Assembly: GCA_021769295.1 (NCBI GenBank)
Contig: JAETTD010000016.1
Span: forward strand, 1-58,284
DNA length: 58,284 nt
Reading direction: 5' to 3'
DNA from: Bacillota bacterium
GTDB lineage: Bacteria > Bacillota > Clostridia > Peptostreptococcales > Anaerovoracaceae
Notes under the pieces: model-generated
Databases searched by the model: none
The model's input: the letters and a program-made list of their open reading frames with translations, nothing else
Told to the model about the DNA's origin: nothing
Translations under genes and position numbers: made by a program
Shown here: positions 34,495 through 43,053 of the stretch, piece after piece
How positions within the stretch are numbered: position 1 is the stretch's first letter
Layout of the letters: every line of letters starts with the position of its first letter

Positions 34495-35793
34495 TCATTT
34501 ATGCGCTTGTTTCCAGCGCCGTATTCTATAAAGATATATACAAATAAGTACTAAACACACGATAATCAATGCTATAAGAATTGTTACATTGATAATAAAT
34601 CTTTTACTGTTTTGGACATGTACCTGTGCATTGTCTTGCAGAGTTTTATATCCAACACGGACCTGAGCCCAGTTAATCAAGGTGTTAGAACCACAAGCCA
34701 GGTTGTCGTCGACAACTTCAGCGGTAATGCGGATGTAAGCATTAGCATTAGCGTCATAAGAACCAATGTTTACACCACCGTTAATCACGTCATCAGTGTC
34801 AAGTTTTACACCATTTGGATGGTTACCATTGTAGACAATGGTGGAACCTTCAACATAGCGTAGGTTGCTTGGCAAGAGATCGCGCACGACCACGCCGGCT
34901 TGGTTGTAGTTACTAGTGTTGAGATATTGGAATTGGAATTCCACTTTATCACCAATTTGGGCTTCTACAGAGTCATACCAGGTCTTATCCTCATTATCTG
35001 CCAGACGGACTTTAGTTTCTACGGTAAAATCATAATCATAAACCACTCTCACCATGATAGCCACATAGTTAATATACTGATAACACCCCGGAATCCTTCC
35101 GTCAAGAGCATCATATCCTATCAGCGTCCATTCACCATTAGCGCTGTTGTTTCCTTGATTGGTAACAGTATCTGGTAATTTTACACCATTACCGCTAGCA
35201 AAGCCACCGTTCTCTAACTGTGCTGACCCATAAATATACTGTAACGAGAAAGGCGTACCATCTTTACTTTTGAACGTAACATCATCCAAGTACTGGTTTG
35301 GAGTAGCATTAGAGGCTCTAAGCTCACCATCTACTGTGACGGAAGTTCCGGAACCATAAGGCACATGAAAACGTACCTGAGTATCTTCGGCTGTGCCATT
35401 TTCGCCTTTTTGGCTGTTGTTGTGGACGTAAAGACGCACAATATAAGTCTTACCATCTTCTGCTGTGATTTCCGTGCCTTCCCAAACGTTTTTGGAACCA
35501 GCATTTACGCCAGTATCTTCACGAGCACCAACGAAATTGGTTTCGTTACGCACCATGCCAGACGGTAAATCTTTGCCAGTTGTTTGTTTGTACCAAGCTG
35601 CATCGGTATCAGCTAGCTTGATAGAGTTGAAGGTGACGCCAACATCATGTTCATTGACATATTGCAATGAATAGAGCGGGCGACTAAAATTATCATCTTC
35701 TGTCGCAAAGGCCATTGCAGAATCTAAATATGCACTTGTCAAAATAAGCATGCTTGTTATAAGAATAGTAGCAATTTTATTATATAGGTTCAT
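34495..35793 (-). CDS. Secreted, membrane-anchored repeat-domain surface protein
   Basis: A 432-aa envelope protein. A signal peptide (IATILITSMLILTSAYLDSA) covers residues 7-30. A first domain (about 35-240) contains NETNFVGARED, DGKTYIVRLYVHNNS and FSLQYIYGSAQLENGG. A second domain (about 250-390) resembles the DUF11 beta-sandwich of surface proteins: DKVEFQFQYLNTSNYNQAGV, VVRDLLPSNLRYVEGST. A C-terminal transmembrane helix (FIINVTILIALIIVCLVLIC) and a basic tail anchor it. Related architecture is known to me from Saccharibacteria and Lachnospiraceae surface proteins. A shorter relative of its first domain is at 39130-39789. Confidence 0.8.
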   Translation of the reverse strand: MNLYNKIATILITSMLILTSAYLDSAMAFATEDDNFSRPLYSLQYVNEHDVGVTFNSIKLADTDAAWYKQTTGKDLPSGMVRNETNFVGAREDTGVNAGSKNVWEGTEITAEDGKTYIVRLYVHNNSQKGENGTAEDTQVRFHVPYGSGTSVTVDGELRASNATPNQYLDDVTFKSKDGTPFSLQYIYGSAQLENGGFASGNGVKLPDTVTNQGNNSANGEWTLIGYDALDGRIPGCYQYINYVAIMVRVVYDYDFTVETKVRLADNEDKTWYDSVEAQIGDKVEFQFQYLNTSNYNQAGVVVRDLLPSNLRYVEGSTIVYNGNHPNGVKLDTDDVINGGVNIGSYDANANAYIRITAEVVDDNLACGSNTLINWAQVRVGYKTLQDNAQVHVQNSKRFIINVTILIALIIVCLVLICIYLYRIRRWKQAHK

Positions 35794-35873
35794 AAATATT
35801 CCAATCCTCCCGTAATAGAATTTTGCAGAAAAATATTATATCTGCCGCATCTGATATTTATTTCCAGGCAGGT

Positions 35874-37070
35874 TTATTCTCCCATGCTTCTTGGTTTTTC
35901 TACAATAACATCTATCAAGGCAGGTTCCGCATCCCCACCCCAGATAACGATTGAAGTATGATCTCTATCTTCTTCCCCTAATCCATCCAGTCCGATAGCC
36001 CACCAGTCATTGGTTATCCCTACAAGCTCCTTGTTGCCAATTTTAGAGTCAAGTTGGCTCAGATCGGCACTGCCAGGGCGGACATCCAGTTCCAAATCTT
36101 CTTTTTCTCCCGGACTTACCACTATTTCTGTCTTGACGGAAATCTCCTTAATCTTTGGAGGAGTTACTACATATTGATAAATAAGTATGGACAACACGCT
36201 TATCAAAGGAACTGCCACAATGCTTGCCAATATGATAGGCAGTTTCAAGCGCCATGGAATTTTGGCAGGCGTCGGGGCGGTTTTAGGAGATTCTCCCGTT
36301 TTATCTTTTTGCCCAGTATGGTCTTCATTCTCTCGGTCATGCTGGTTTTCTGTTGTAATGTTTTCAGGAGCTGGATTCTCTGAATTGCTTTCTTTCTGTG
36401 CAATATTGATTTTCTCCTCCAGATTGTTTTCCGGTTCTTGCTTGGTAGTTGTCTGGAAATTATTATTCCCATCCAACTCATTTCCAACATTATTGCCGTC
36501 CGCATATTCATTCTGTACTACACGTTTGTTTTTCAGATAACTTGGCTCTGGTAATTTAACAATTTTTTTGCCATCAACAGTTTCTTTTATATAATCATCA
36601 ATCTCATCTATAAAGTTTCCTATACTACTATTATCCTGGTCAAGTAAAAAATCTGCCAACCACCTGATACACGTATTCTCCCGCCCCTTTCTGAGGTTTC
36701 CTGTGAGTGTATCTTTTTCCTTTTTGGTTGCTTCATCATATGGTTTTATTTTACGGCGCAAATCATCCGGAAGGTAATCACTTTCTTTAAGATATTCGTA
36801 TCGTCGCTCAGTGACAGTGGTTTGTTCATATCCCTGTAACAGCCCGAAAGCCATCAGAATAATATCAGCATCTTGGGACTCTTTAAAACGAATATCAACC
36901 GCCTTTACTAAAAATGCATCAAATTCATAAGGCTTCCGTTCCTTTTCATAATTTAATAATTTCAAGATTTCATCACAATAGCCCATGCGATCATTTCTTG
37001 CATCTCGAAGCTTATTCAATTTTTTGACAAGATTTTCTGTATTTTCATCCATTGTTTGTTTATTATCCAC
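35874..37070 (-). CDS. Single-pass membrane protein with large cytoplasmic part
   Basis: About 398 aa. The likely start is a GTG (VDNKQTMDENTENL) behind GGGGG; an in-frame ATG lies 13 codons further upstream without a ribosome site. Residues 1-180 are helical (KYPYEFDAF-like segment, LMAFGLLQGYEQTTVTE, IRWLADFLLD). Residues 190-280 are a charged, Asn/Glu-rich linker. A transmembrane helix (LPIILASIVAVPLISVLSIL) is near 285-308, followed by an outside domain of about 95 residues. The arrangement resembles transmembrane anti-sigma or sensory proteins, and a sigma-like gene lies divergently at 38536, but the link is inference. It probably forms an operon with the surface protein gene 80 bases downstream. 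Confidence 0.65.
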   Translation of the reverse strand: MDNKQTMDENTENLVKKLNKLRDARNDRMGYCDEILKLLNYEKERKPYEFDAFLVKAVDIRFKESQDADIILMAFGLLQGYEQTTVTERRYEYLKESDYLPDDLRRKIKPYDEATKKEKDTLTGNLRKGRENTCIRWLADFLLDQDNSSIGNFIDEIDDYIKETVDGKKIVKLPEPSYLKNKRVVQNEYADGNNVGNELDGNNNFQTTTKQEPENNLEEKINIAQKESNSENPAPENITTENQHDRENEDHTGQKDKTGESPKTAPTPAKIPWRLKLPIILASIVAVPLISVLSILIYQYVVTPPKIKEISVKTEIVVSPGEKEDLELDVRPGSADLSQLDSKIGNKELVGITNDWWAIGLDGLGEEDRDHTSIVIWGGDAEPALIDVIVEKPRSMGE

Positions 37071-37132
37071 TGCTACACCCCCATATCGTTCCAAGGATAT
37101 GCATATCATACCATATTTTTACATTACAGAGA

Positions 37133-37159
37133 AGAAAAAGCTGCGGGTATACCGCAGCT
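37133..37159 (-). terminator. Intrinsic terminator
   Basis: AGCTGCGG-TATAC-CCGCAGCT followed by TTTTTC on the minus strand, 34 bases after the stop of the 202-aa gene. It separates that gene from the membrane-protein operon. Confidence 0.85.
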
Positions 37160-37192
37160 CATGTTGCCAATGCACCCAGAACAGCAAGAAGA

Positions 37193-37801
37193 TTAGTAGA
37201 GGATTTCCGTTACGTAAACATATTCCCATTGTTTATCGGCAGGATTGCTTTTGCAAATTGGGGTACCGTCAAAGATGATTTCGCATCTTCCATAGTTGTA
37301 GTACTCCGTCAGAACCATTGAAGTCCCATCGCAGCTTCCATGTTCAATTTTCAAAAGATATTTGTCAGTGCGTCCATCTACTCGGTCTAGCTCAAACATC
37401 ATCTGCAGCCCCGGCACACGTTCAATAAAGAGGTGTTCATCTGCACCTGTATCCTCATTGACGAAATTAAGGCAGGGGTTGCCATTTGGATTAAGCTCTA
37501 CGGCAAACAATTTCCAACTCGGCAGTTCACCGCGCAGGATTTTGATGTAATTCTCCCTAAACTCTGGGGTAATATCCTCATCATCTAAAAACATATTCAG
37601 CTCTGCCTGGTCTGCTATATCCACTTTAACCTTTCCATTCTTCTGTGGAACATTACTAATCCGAATTGATGGGCATATCTGGTTAACATGCATCGCTGTA
37701 ACATCACCACTTGAAATATCACCTTTATAGCTCTCTGGTGTATTAGTGATAATATGTTTGTCCTCACAATAAAACTCACGTCTATAACCTGTTATTCTCA
37801 T
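37193..37801 (-). CDS. Hypothetical cytoplasmic protein
   Basis: A 202-aa protein without signal or membrane segment. MRITGYRREFYCEDKHIITN begins it, and EHLFIERVPGLQMMFELDRV, then KIEHGSCDGTSMVLTEYYNY, are characteristic parts. No family is recognised. It is a single-gene unit with its own consensus promoter, a putative operator over the start site, a long leader hairpin directly before the ribosome site (AAGGAGGG) and a terminator. That much regulation for one gene suggests tight control. Confidence 0.6.
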   Translation of the reverse strand: MRITGYRREFYCEDKHIITNTPESYKGDISSGDVTAMHVNQICPSIRISNVPQKNGKVKVDIADQAELNMFLDDEDITPEFRENYIKILRGELPSWKLFAVELNPNGNPCLNFVNEDTGADEHLFIERVPGLQMMFELDRVDGRTDKYLLKIEHGSCDGTSMVLTEYYNYGRCEIIFDGTPICKSNPADKQWEYVYVTEILY

Positions 37802-37820
37802 TCCATTACCCTCCTTTTGA

Positions 37821-37872
37821 TGATTGCGCCATCGCCCGTCCTCTTATGGAGTACTGGCGAATTACGCAATCA
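37821..37872 (-). promoter_or_regulatory. Leader hairpin next to ribosome site
   Basis: TGATTGCG (arm) and CGCAATCA pair, with inner CGCC / GGCG, forming a 52-base hairpin in the leader of the 202-aa gene. It ends within 10 bases of AAGGAGGG. It may regulate translation. Confidence 0.55.
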
Positions 37873-37918
37873 TGTCCGGAAAGTAATACTGGGCACAAAT
37901 TGCTAACGTGCTATATAG

Positions 37919-37974
37919 GTTAGTATTATCTAACTTATTGCAACCATTGTAGCACATATATGTTATTTTGTCAA
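37919..37974 (-). promoter_or_regulatory. Consensus promoter with operator-like dyad
   Basis: TTGACA (37969-37974), exactly 17 bases, TACAAT (37946-37951) on the minus strand. A dyad GTTAG-ATAATA-CTAAC at 37919-37934 lies over the expected start site, as a repressor operator would. Confidence 0.8.
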
Positions 37975-38044
37975 TATAGTTTACGCTTTTGGGATAATTT
38001 TCGGCAACTCCACCCCTGTTATATTGGAACTTAAAATACTCATT

Positions 38045-38103
38045 TTCCGCATAATTCCGCTAAGTTCCGGTGGGTTCCGCTTACTATTTCCGCTGAATTC
38101 CAC
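38045..38103. repeat. Phased TTCCGC repeats
   Basis: TTCCGC occurs at 38045, 38055, 38065 (TTCCGG) and 38075 with an exact 10-base period, then at 38088 and 38098 (TTCCAC). The array lies in the divergent intergenic region, about 95 bases before a small plus-strand gene. Helical phasing suggests protein binding on one DNA face. Confidence 0.65.
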
Positions 38104-38195
38104 TTCTATATTCAAACCTCAATTTTTTCCATAGAATCAAGTTAAGCAAAGGGCAATCCCGCCCAGAGCAAATAAACCAAACGGAGGTAAACACT

Positions 38196-38372
38196 ATGAG
38201 ACAAACAAACACAACAGAGGAAATCCGCAACAATGCAAACAGGCTGGTAGCCAAATATTATCCCGCTATGGGGTGGATAGAGATTTGGCAGAAAGGTGAA
38301 CGGACGATAATCATTGTTCCTGTTGGGACGCCCATCCAAATCTGTCATGGAGATGAGATTCTCATTAAATAG
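38196..38372 (+). CDS. Small 58-aa protein
   Basis: MRQTNTTEEIRNNANRLVAK then YYPAMGWIEIWQKGERTIII and GTPIQICHGDEILIK. It starts behind ACGGAGGTAAACACT, a strong ribosome site. No family is recognised. First gene of the plus-strand unit that also holds the sigma-like gene. A stem-loop follows it. Confidence 0.65.
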   Translation: MRQTNTTEEIRNNANRLVAKYYPAMGWIEIWQKGERTIIIVPVGTPIQICHGDEILIK

Positions 38373-38417
38373 GCAGCAATGATACTAAAAACTTAACAGC
38401 CTGGTCAGACCGCATTG

Positions 38418-38470
38418 ACGGCAGAGCCTGGAACACCAAACCAACATCTGGTGTCCCGCCTGCCGTTTTT
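38418..38470 (+). terminator. Putative stem-loop terminator
   Basis: ACGGCAG ... CTGCCGT with an inner ACACCA / TGGTGT stem, followed by TTTTT. It lies between the 58-aa gene and the sigma-like gene; it may be partial. Confidence 0.6.
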
Positions 38471-38535
38471 GCGTCCCTGAGTAATCCTGCCAAAATGGCT
38501 CCGGCGGAGCACCGCCACCAAGAGAGGAGCTTATT

Positions 38536-39048
38536 ATGGCTGGATTTAATTATGGTTACGAGAGGAACAAAATGGAGCGCGAGTTTGCACAGATAGCGGC
38601 AGTCTGCCGGGCAGAAGGCATAGCAGAAGATACGATTGAGCTTATTCATCGCATTTTGCTGGACGAGCTCAACAGTAATAGGAGATTCCAAACGCAAACA
38701 CAATCCTATGATTCACTTCGGTTTCCGAATGAAGGGAACACCAGTGTAGATAATAACCTACTGATGGACAAATACCTGGAGAATTTTAGTGCAGTACAAG
38801 TCGAAATTTGGGTGTGGGCCGATTGGATTGAAGATTTGAATACCCCGGAAATCATTGCATGGGCCCGGAGCCTTGATGAGATTGACCGCCGGCTACTGAC
38901 CTTGCTGGCTATGGATGGCCTTAAGCAAACCGAAGCGGCAAAGATATTGAGCAAGCATGACTCAGCAATAAGTCGGAAAATGAAACATCTCAGGGAGAGC
39001 CTGGAAAAAGTTTTGCCGGAATGGTTAAAACAGAAGTACATAAAATGA
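38536..39048 (+). CDS. Sigma-70 region-4-like protein
   Basis: A 170-aa protein. The C-terminus has a sigma region 4 type HTH: EIDRRLLTLLAMDGLKQTEA then AKILSKHDSAISRKMKHLRE. The N-terminal 90 residues do not show a clear region 2, so it may not be a full sigma factor but a sigma-like activator, as seen on Firmicutes mobile elements. It starts behind AGAGAGGAGCTTATT. The surface-domain gene is 80 bases downstream. Confidence 0.72.
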   Translation: MAGFNYGYERNKMEREFAQIAAVCRAEGIAEDTIELIHRILLDELNSNRRFQTQTQSYDSLRFPNEGNTSVDNNLLMDKYLENFSAVQVEIWVWADWIEDLNTPEIIAWARSLDEIDRRLLTLLAMDGLKQTEAAKILSKHDSAISRKMKHLRESLEKVLPEWLKQKYIK

Positions 39049-39129
39049 CTATCTTTTAGAGGGCTGGCTGGGTGCGGGATTGCCTGTCCCCAGCCGGTCA
39101 GTATAATACAAACGGAAGGAGCAAATATC

Positions 39130-39789
39130 ATGAAACAAGCCAAAAACACAGAAAAAACTAACACTAAAATCAGCAAGAACAGTATCCCCGCTCATGAAAG
39201 AACCGTTAATGCCGGTGCTTTTGAGGACAGCTGGGAGGGTCGCAGCTGGTCAAAGCCCAAACTGGAAGAAGCAAGGCTGGGCATTCCCCTGACTATGGAG
39301 TTACTAAACAGTCCTGATGACGAATTCCCGGTTATGGCAGACAGCATGGAATATGGCCGGCGGTTCCGGGTGGATGATGGCAAGGTCTATGCAGTACGCC
39401 TTGGGATCTGGAGCGATGCGGAGGGGATTGGTGCAATCCCGGGAAATTCTGCCGCAACAATCTTCATCCCAACAGTTCCGGCCAGAGATATCCAGATTAC
39501 AGCAACCTTTGCCTTTCCGGAAATGTTCCCGGCCATATTTGCCGATGCGGTACGTTTATACAGCGAGACGGAATTTTCCCTGGAATATGTATACGGTTCT
39601 GCACAGCTGGAATGTAATAGTATTATTAGTACAAAGGCCTTGCCGCTGGATAATACGGCTTTGGAACAGGTTGGTGATGATATTGTCATTGGCCACACCA
39701 ATCTCAACAGTCTGCTCCCGGCACATTGTACTTATAATTATGACTTTATCAGCGTACAGGTGAAGGTGGTGTTCAGCACTGAAAGATAA
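39130..39789 (+). CDS. Short relative of the surface-protein domain, without signal peptide
   Basis: A 219-aa protein. Its part FSLEYVYGSAQLE ... IGHTNLNSLLPAHCTYNYDF, then ISVQVKVVF, matches FSLQYIYGSAQLE ... IGYDALDGRIPGCYQYINYV, then AIMVRVVY in the surface protein at 34495-35793; DGKVYAVRLGIW matches DGKTYIVRLYVH. So it is the same domain alone, with a lysine-rich N-terminus and no signal or membrane segment. It follows AACGGAAGGAGCAAATATC and ends at a terminator. It could be a cytoplasmic decoy, a chaperone-like partner, or a domain reservoir. Confidence 0.75.
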   Translation: MKQAKNTEKTNTKISKNSIPAHERTVNAGAFEDSWEGRSWSKPKLEEARLGIPLTMELLNSPDDEFPVMADSMEYGRRFRVDDGKVYAVRLGIWSDAEGIGAIPGNSAATIFIPTVPARDIQITATFAFPEMFPAIFADAVRLYSETEFSLEYVYGSAQLECNSIISTKALPLDNTALEQVGDDIVIGHTNLNSLLPAHCTYNYDFISVQVKVVFSTER

Positions 39790-39820
39790 CTATCAAAATC
39801 TTGAATGGAATATCCGCATA

Positions 39821-39850
39821 AAAGGGCGGCATTATATGGGCTGCCCTTTT
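39821..39850 (+). terminator. Intrinsic terminator
   Basis: AAAGGGCGGC-attatatg-GGCTGCCCTTTT, a stem with a T end, about 30 bases after the stop of the 219-aa gene. It is directly followed by cassette copy B. Confidence 0.8.
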
Positions 39851-39852
39851 AT

Positions 39853-40092
39853 GTGCGCAGCGGGTGGATTGAGCTATCTAACCTTTCCGGTACCTTTAGA
39901 GGTGTTGGGCAGAGCGGTAACGCTCGGTTGTCACGCGCTTTGTCTACTAATACTGGTAGCACAGCTACTCCTAGCGCTTACTACCTCGCTTTCGACCCTA
40001 AAGATGTGTATCAATCGCTTGGCCCACATGCTTACGCTCTTGGTTTCCCCCTCCGCTGCCTTAGTACTGTATTAGGGATGTGGAGGAGATAG
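39853..40092 (+). pseudogene. FISUMP-like variable cassette (copy B)
   Basis: Translates as VRSGWIELSNLSGTFRGVGQ ... AYYLAFDPKDVYQS ... ALGFPLRCLSTVLGMWRR and stops. The layout (hydrophobic strand, GTFR, WSS-like position, YYL.F, V.P.., GFPLRC) resembles the Fibrobacter-succinogenes-major-paralogous or C-type-lectin-like domains used by variable surface proteins. It has no start codon context or ribosome site; its left edge GTGCGCAGCGGG follows a terminator by two bases. The longest of four copies in element 2. Confidence 0.65.
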
Positions 40093-40144
40093 CTGGAATG
40101 CACACTACTTTTTATGAGTATATCCAAACGCATGTCTACATTCA

Positions 40145-41284
40145 TCACCTCCAATCCAGCACCGTACAAAAAACATCTACATTAGTTGCCCTGCCATAGA
40201 TTGTGCTGCTGCGCCCATTACCTATACTCCCAACGCCCCCTACAGAGCGGTCATAACCCAGGTTGTCCAGGCTCCTAACATACAATCCGGCGGTGTTGAG
40301 TATTCCGTTCCTAAACCTCGACATAAGGGCAATCTGCTGTCCATCTGGGCTGGCAACGACACCCCAGTTCTCACTGAGCTCTCCGGAAATAAGCTCGGAC
40401 ACCGTCTGCGTCTCAATATCAACTATGACGCACGGATCCTTTTCCGTTTGAGAGCCGGTGTCAGCATAGAAGTGTGTTGCATCAATCCAGTCACTGGGCA
40501 TATAATCACCCAGCCATCCCCAGCTGTCATCATTATGCATATAAGGAATTGACGGGGACACCACCCAGGATGTTCCAGGTTCAATGTTATCTACAGATAC
40601 AGCATAATACCCTATGGTTTCAAAGACATCAGCGGCATTCAGGTCATTTACTTTCTCGTAGACAAAAGTCTCGCCATTATCCATAAAACCGATGGCCTGA
40701 TAATGCACAGGGGTATCAGAGCCACTGGCCTCAGCTTCTCCCAAAGCCTCAGTCACATCGAAGAATTCTCCGGACTTGTCTACCCAGCCACAATGCATGC
40801 TGCGGTCACTGATACGCATTCTTGTGGCTGCCATCTTGGAGAAGTCTGGTGAAAATTGGTCTTGAAAGTTGCCAAAACGCGGGTTATCTAATGGTACCAG
40901 GTAACCATACTCCTGATTTGATTCTATAAGAGGGAGCCGCAGTGATAAAATCTGTCGGCTGCTAAGGTTGGCTGGATCAACTGCAGCTACCTCGAAACAG
41001 TAATAACCAGAAGTATCGGGATATGCGACTAATGTTATGATACCTTCAATGCCACTTGCTGCATCTTCCGTTTTCTCGCTCTCTGGTTCTTCCTGATAGA
41101 GTTCGCCCCTGGTGGCTTCTGCTGCGGGTTCATCACTGGTATCATAACTTGCCGGTGCTTCCTTCGCAATTGCTGGGCCGTCTGATATATAATCATCGAC
41201 TTGAACTTCTGGTGCCTTTCCGCATGCTGTCATCATTATACATGCCATTGTCACTAATAATACTGTTAAAATTTTTCTATTCAT
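40145..41284 (-). CDS. Lipoprotein
   Basis: A 379-aa lipoprotein. The signal peptide with lipobox is MNRKILTVLLVTMACIMMTA before the lipidated Cys (CGKAPEVQ). An acidic linker (ATRGELYQEEPESEKTEDAA) follows at about residues 60-80, then an all-beta, probably propeller-like domain with LPLDNP..FG, DRSMHCGWVDKSGEFFDVTE, VIVDIETQTVSELISGE, VASPDGQQIALMSRFRNG. This resembles WD40-like or TolB-type repeats. The start follows GGAGATAAAAAGC. It may be a surface sensor or binding protein. Confidence 0.75.
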   Translation of the reverse strand: MNRKILTVLLVTMACIMMTACGKAPEVQVDDYISDGPAIAKEAPASYDTSDEPAAEATRGELYQEEPESEKTEDAASGIEGIITLVAYPDTSGYYCFEVAAVDPANLSSRQILSLRLPLIESNQEYGYLVPLDNPRFGNFQDQFSPDFSKMAATRMRISDRSMHCGWVDKSGEFFDVTEALGEAEASGSDTPVHYQAIGFMDNGETFVYEKVNDLNAADVFETIGYYAVSVDNIEPGTSWVVSPSIPYMHNDDSWGWLGDYMPSDWIDATHFYADTGSQTEKDPCVIVDIETQTVSELISGELSENWGVVASPDGQQIALMSRFRNGILNTAGLYVRSLDNLGYDRSVGGVGSIGNGRSSTIYGRATNVDVFCTVLDWR

Positions 41285-41457
41285 GCTTTTTATCTCCATT
41301 CCCAAACGGGACACTGACTAAGCTGAGTGCCATTGTTAATTTTGCTTCGAGGAGGTCCAGGCTGGAATACATAGAAGAAGCAACATTCAATAATTGACAG
41401 ATATTTTGAAAATTAATACATCGTCCCTGTATCTATATGCTACACTTCTTTCGTCTA

Positions 41458-42951
41458 TCAGTACCACTCGACAAGCGATACATCTGTCCCTGATTTAATC
41501 AGTTCATCCTGCATGCTTTTGGGTACCCTGATTTTGGTCAACGTCGGGTTAGAAGCGAACACATTTTCTCCTAGTTCTTCCACCCCTCTACCAACTGTCG
41601 CTTCCGTCAAACCAGAGCAGTAATTAAACGCTTTTTCTCCAATTACTTTCACGCTATCAGGGATTACAACAGAAGTCAGCGATGTGTCATTAAATGCCAG
41701 GCCCTCAATAATTTCCAATCCTTCCGGCAGGGTAATCAATGTTAGGTTTTTGCACCCTTGAAACGCCTCATATCCTATAGTTCTTAAACTTTCTGGAAAG
41801 ACAATAGATTTTAATCCTACACACCCGCTAAATGCCCAGCTATCAACAAATTTCAGTTTGTCTGGCAAACTGGTAAGTGTTAAACTCCTGCAATCCAAAA
41901 ACGCCTTTTCTCCGATAGATTTCAAATCTGCAGGTAAAGCTTCGGGTGTTAAAGTTAAATTATCACAATTATAAAATGCCCAAGAACCAATAGTTGCTAC
42001 GCTATCTGGTAAGGTAACAGATATTAAATTATCGCAATCGTAAAATGCACCTCCCCCGATAGACTTCAATCCTTCTGGCATAACAATAGATGTCAAATTG
42101 TCGCACTCTCTAAAGGCATTTGTTCCAATATACTCCACTCCCTCCGGCAAAGTGATAGATATTAAACTTCGGTAATCGCTAAATGAAGACGCTCCAATTC
42201 CTGTAATTCCTTTTTCCACCACCACATTAATCGGCTTATACTCGCCAAAATCTCCTTTTTGCACTGTTCCAGACCCTGAAAGGTAGAGGGTATCTCCATC
42301 TACTCGGAGATGTATGTTGCTCTCGTTAATAGATATATACTGCAGATCGTCCAAAAGGTTTTCCTGACATCCTGCAAAGGCACTTTTTCCAACAGATTCT
42401 AAGCTCTCGGGCAAGGCAACAGTTTCCAGGCTTTGACATCCTGCAAAAGCATTGTTCCCGATAGAGTTCAGTCCTTCCGGTAAAATAATGGTTTCAAGAT
42501 TGATGCATCCTGAAAAAACATCGTCCCCAATGCCCGAGATTCCTTCCTCCACAACAACTTTGGCTGGGATGTAACTGTAATCTTCAAAATCCTCCTCGTG
42601 AACAGTCCCAGTTCCTGAAATATAAACTGTAATATAACCAAAACCATTATCCTCCACACGGCAATGTATATCATCAATAATTTCGGACTCTAATTCTTCT
42701 GCATATCCTTCGCTTTCTTCGAACTCCATCTCATCCAACGATGCCGAATCATCTTCTGGCAGACGCCCAAAGTCAGTGTCTCCGTCTGCATACTCGGCAG
42801 CATGTTCGGTTTCCTCTGACATAATCGACTCTGTCGCCTCAGCATAAGCGGCCGCTCCTTCAATAGGTGCCGATGAATCAACCTTGCTGCCACAGCCCAT
42901 TAAGGATAGGACAAGCAAGATGAGCAGTGTCATGTATGTATATTTTTTCAT
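41458..42951 (-). CDS. Leucine-rich repeat lipoprotein (BspA-like)
   Basis: A 497-aa surface lipoprotein. Lipobox: LLILLVLSLMGC. A very acidic stretch (residues 45-90) is followed by two DDIHCRVEDN / INESNIHLRVDGD-type strands and then about a dozen LRR_5 repeats: IGDDVFSGCINLETIILPEG, IGNNAFAGCQSLETVALPES, and so on to the end. This family of Treponema/BspA-like repeats mediates adhesion. Repeats are complete and regular in length (about 23). No sortase motif is seen. Confidence 0.88.
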   Translation of the reverse strand: MKKYTYMTLLILLVLSLMGCGSKVDSSAPIEGAAAYAEATESIMSEETEHAAEYADGDTDFGRLPEDDSASLDEMEFEESEGYAEELESEIIDDIHCRVEDNGFGYITVYISGTGTVHEEDFEDYSYIPAKVVVEEGISGIGDDVFSGCINLETIILPEGLNSIGNNAFAGCQSLETVALPESLESVGKSAFAGCQENLLDDLQYISINESNIHLRVDGDTLYLSGSGTVQKGDFGEYKPINVVVEKGITGIGASSFSDYRSLISITLPEGVEYIGTNAFRECDNLTSIVMPEGLKSIGGGAFYDCDNLISVTLPDSVATIGSWAFYNCDNLTLTPEALPADLKSIGEKAFLDCRSLTLTSLPDKLKFVDSWAFSGCVGLKSIVFPESLRTIGYEAFQGCKNLTLITLPEGLEIIEGLAFNDTSLTSVVIPDSVKVIGEKAFNYCSGLTEATVGRGVEELGENVFASNPTLTKIRVPKSMQDELIKSGTDVSLVEWY

Positions 42952-43053
42952 AACCTAACCCTCTCTGTATTTACTTTATATTTAAATTGATACGCTGTTT
43001 TATTCCTACAAATAAGTAACATCTTTATTTTGTGGGTTTCCAATATTGCCCGT

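Noticed and set aside
34495-39789. Origin of the envelope block from Saccharibacteria (TM7)
   Set aside because: The surface protein and cassette types recall TM7 proteins, but the neighbouring genes, promoters and codon use fit Clostridia, and the block lies inside a Firmicutes-type element. Similarity of surface domains alone does not show transfer.
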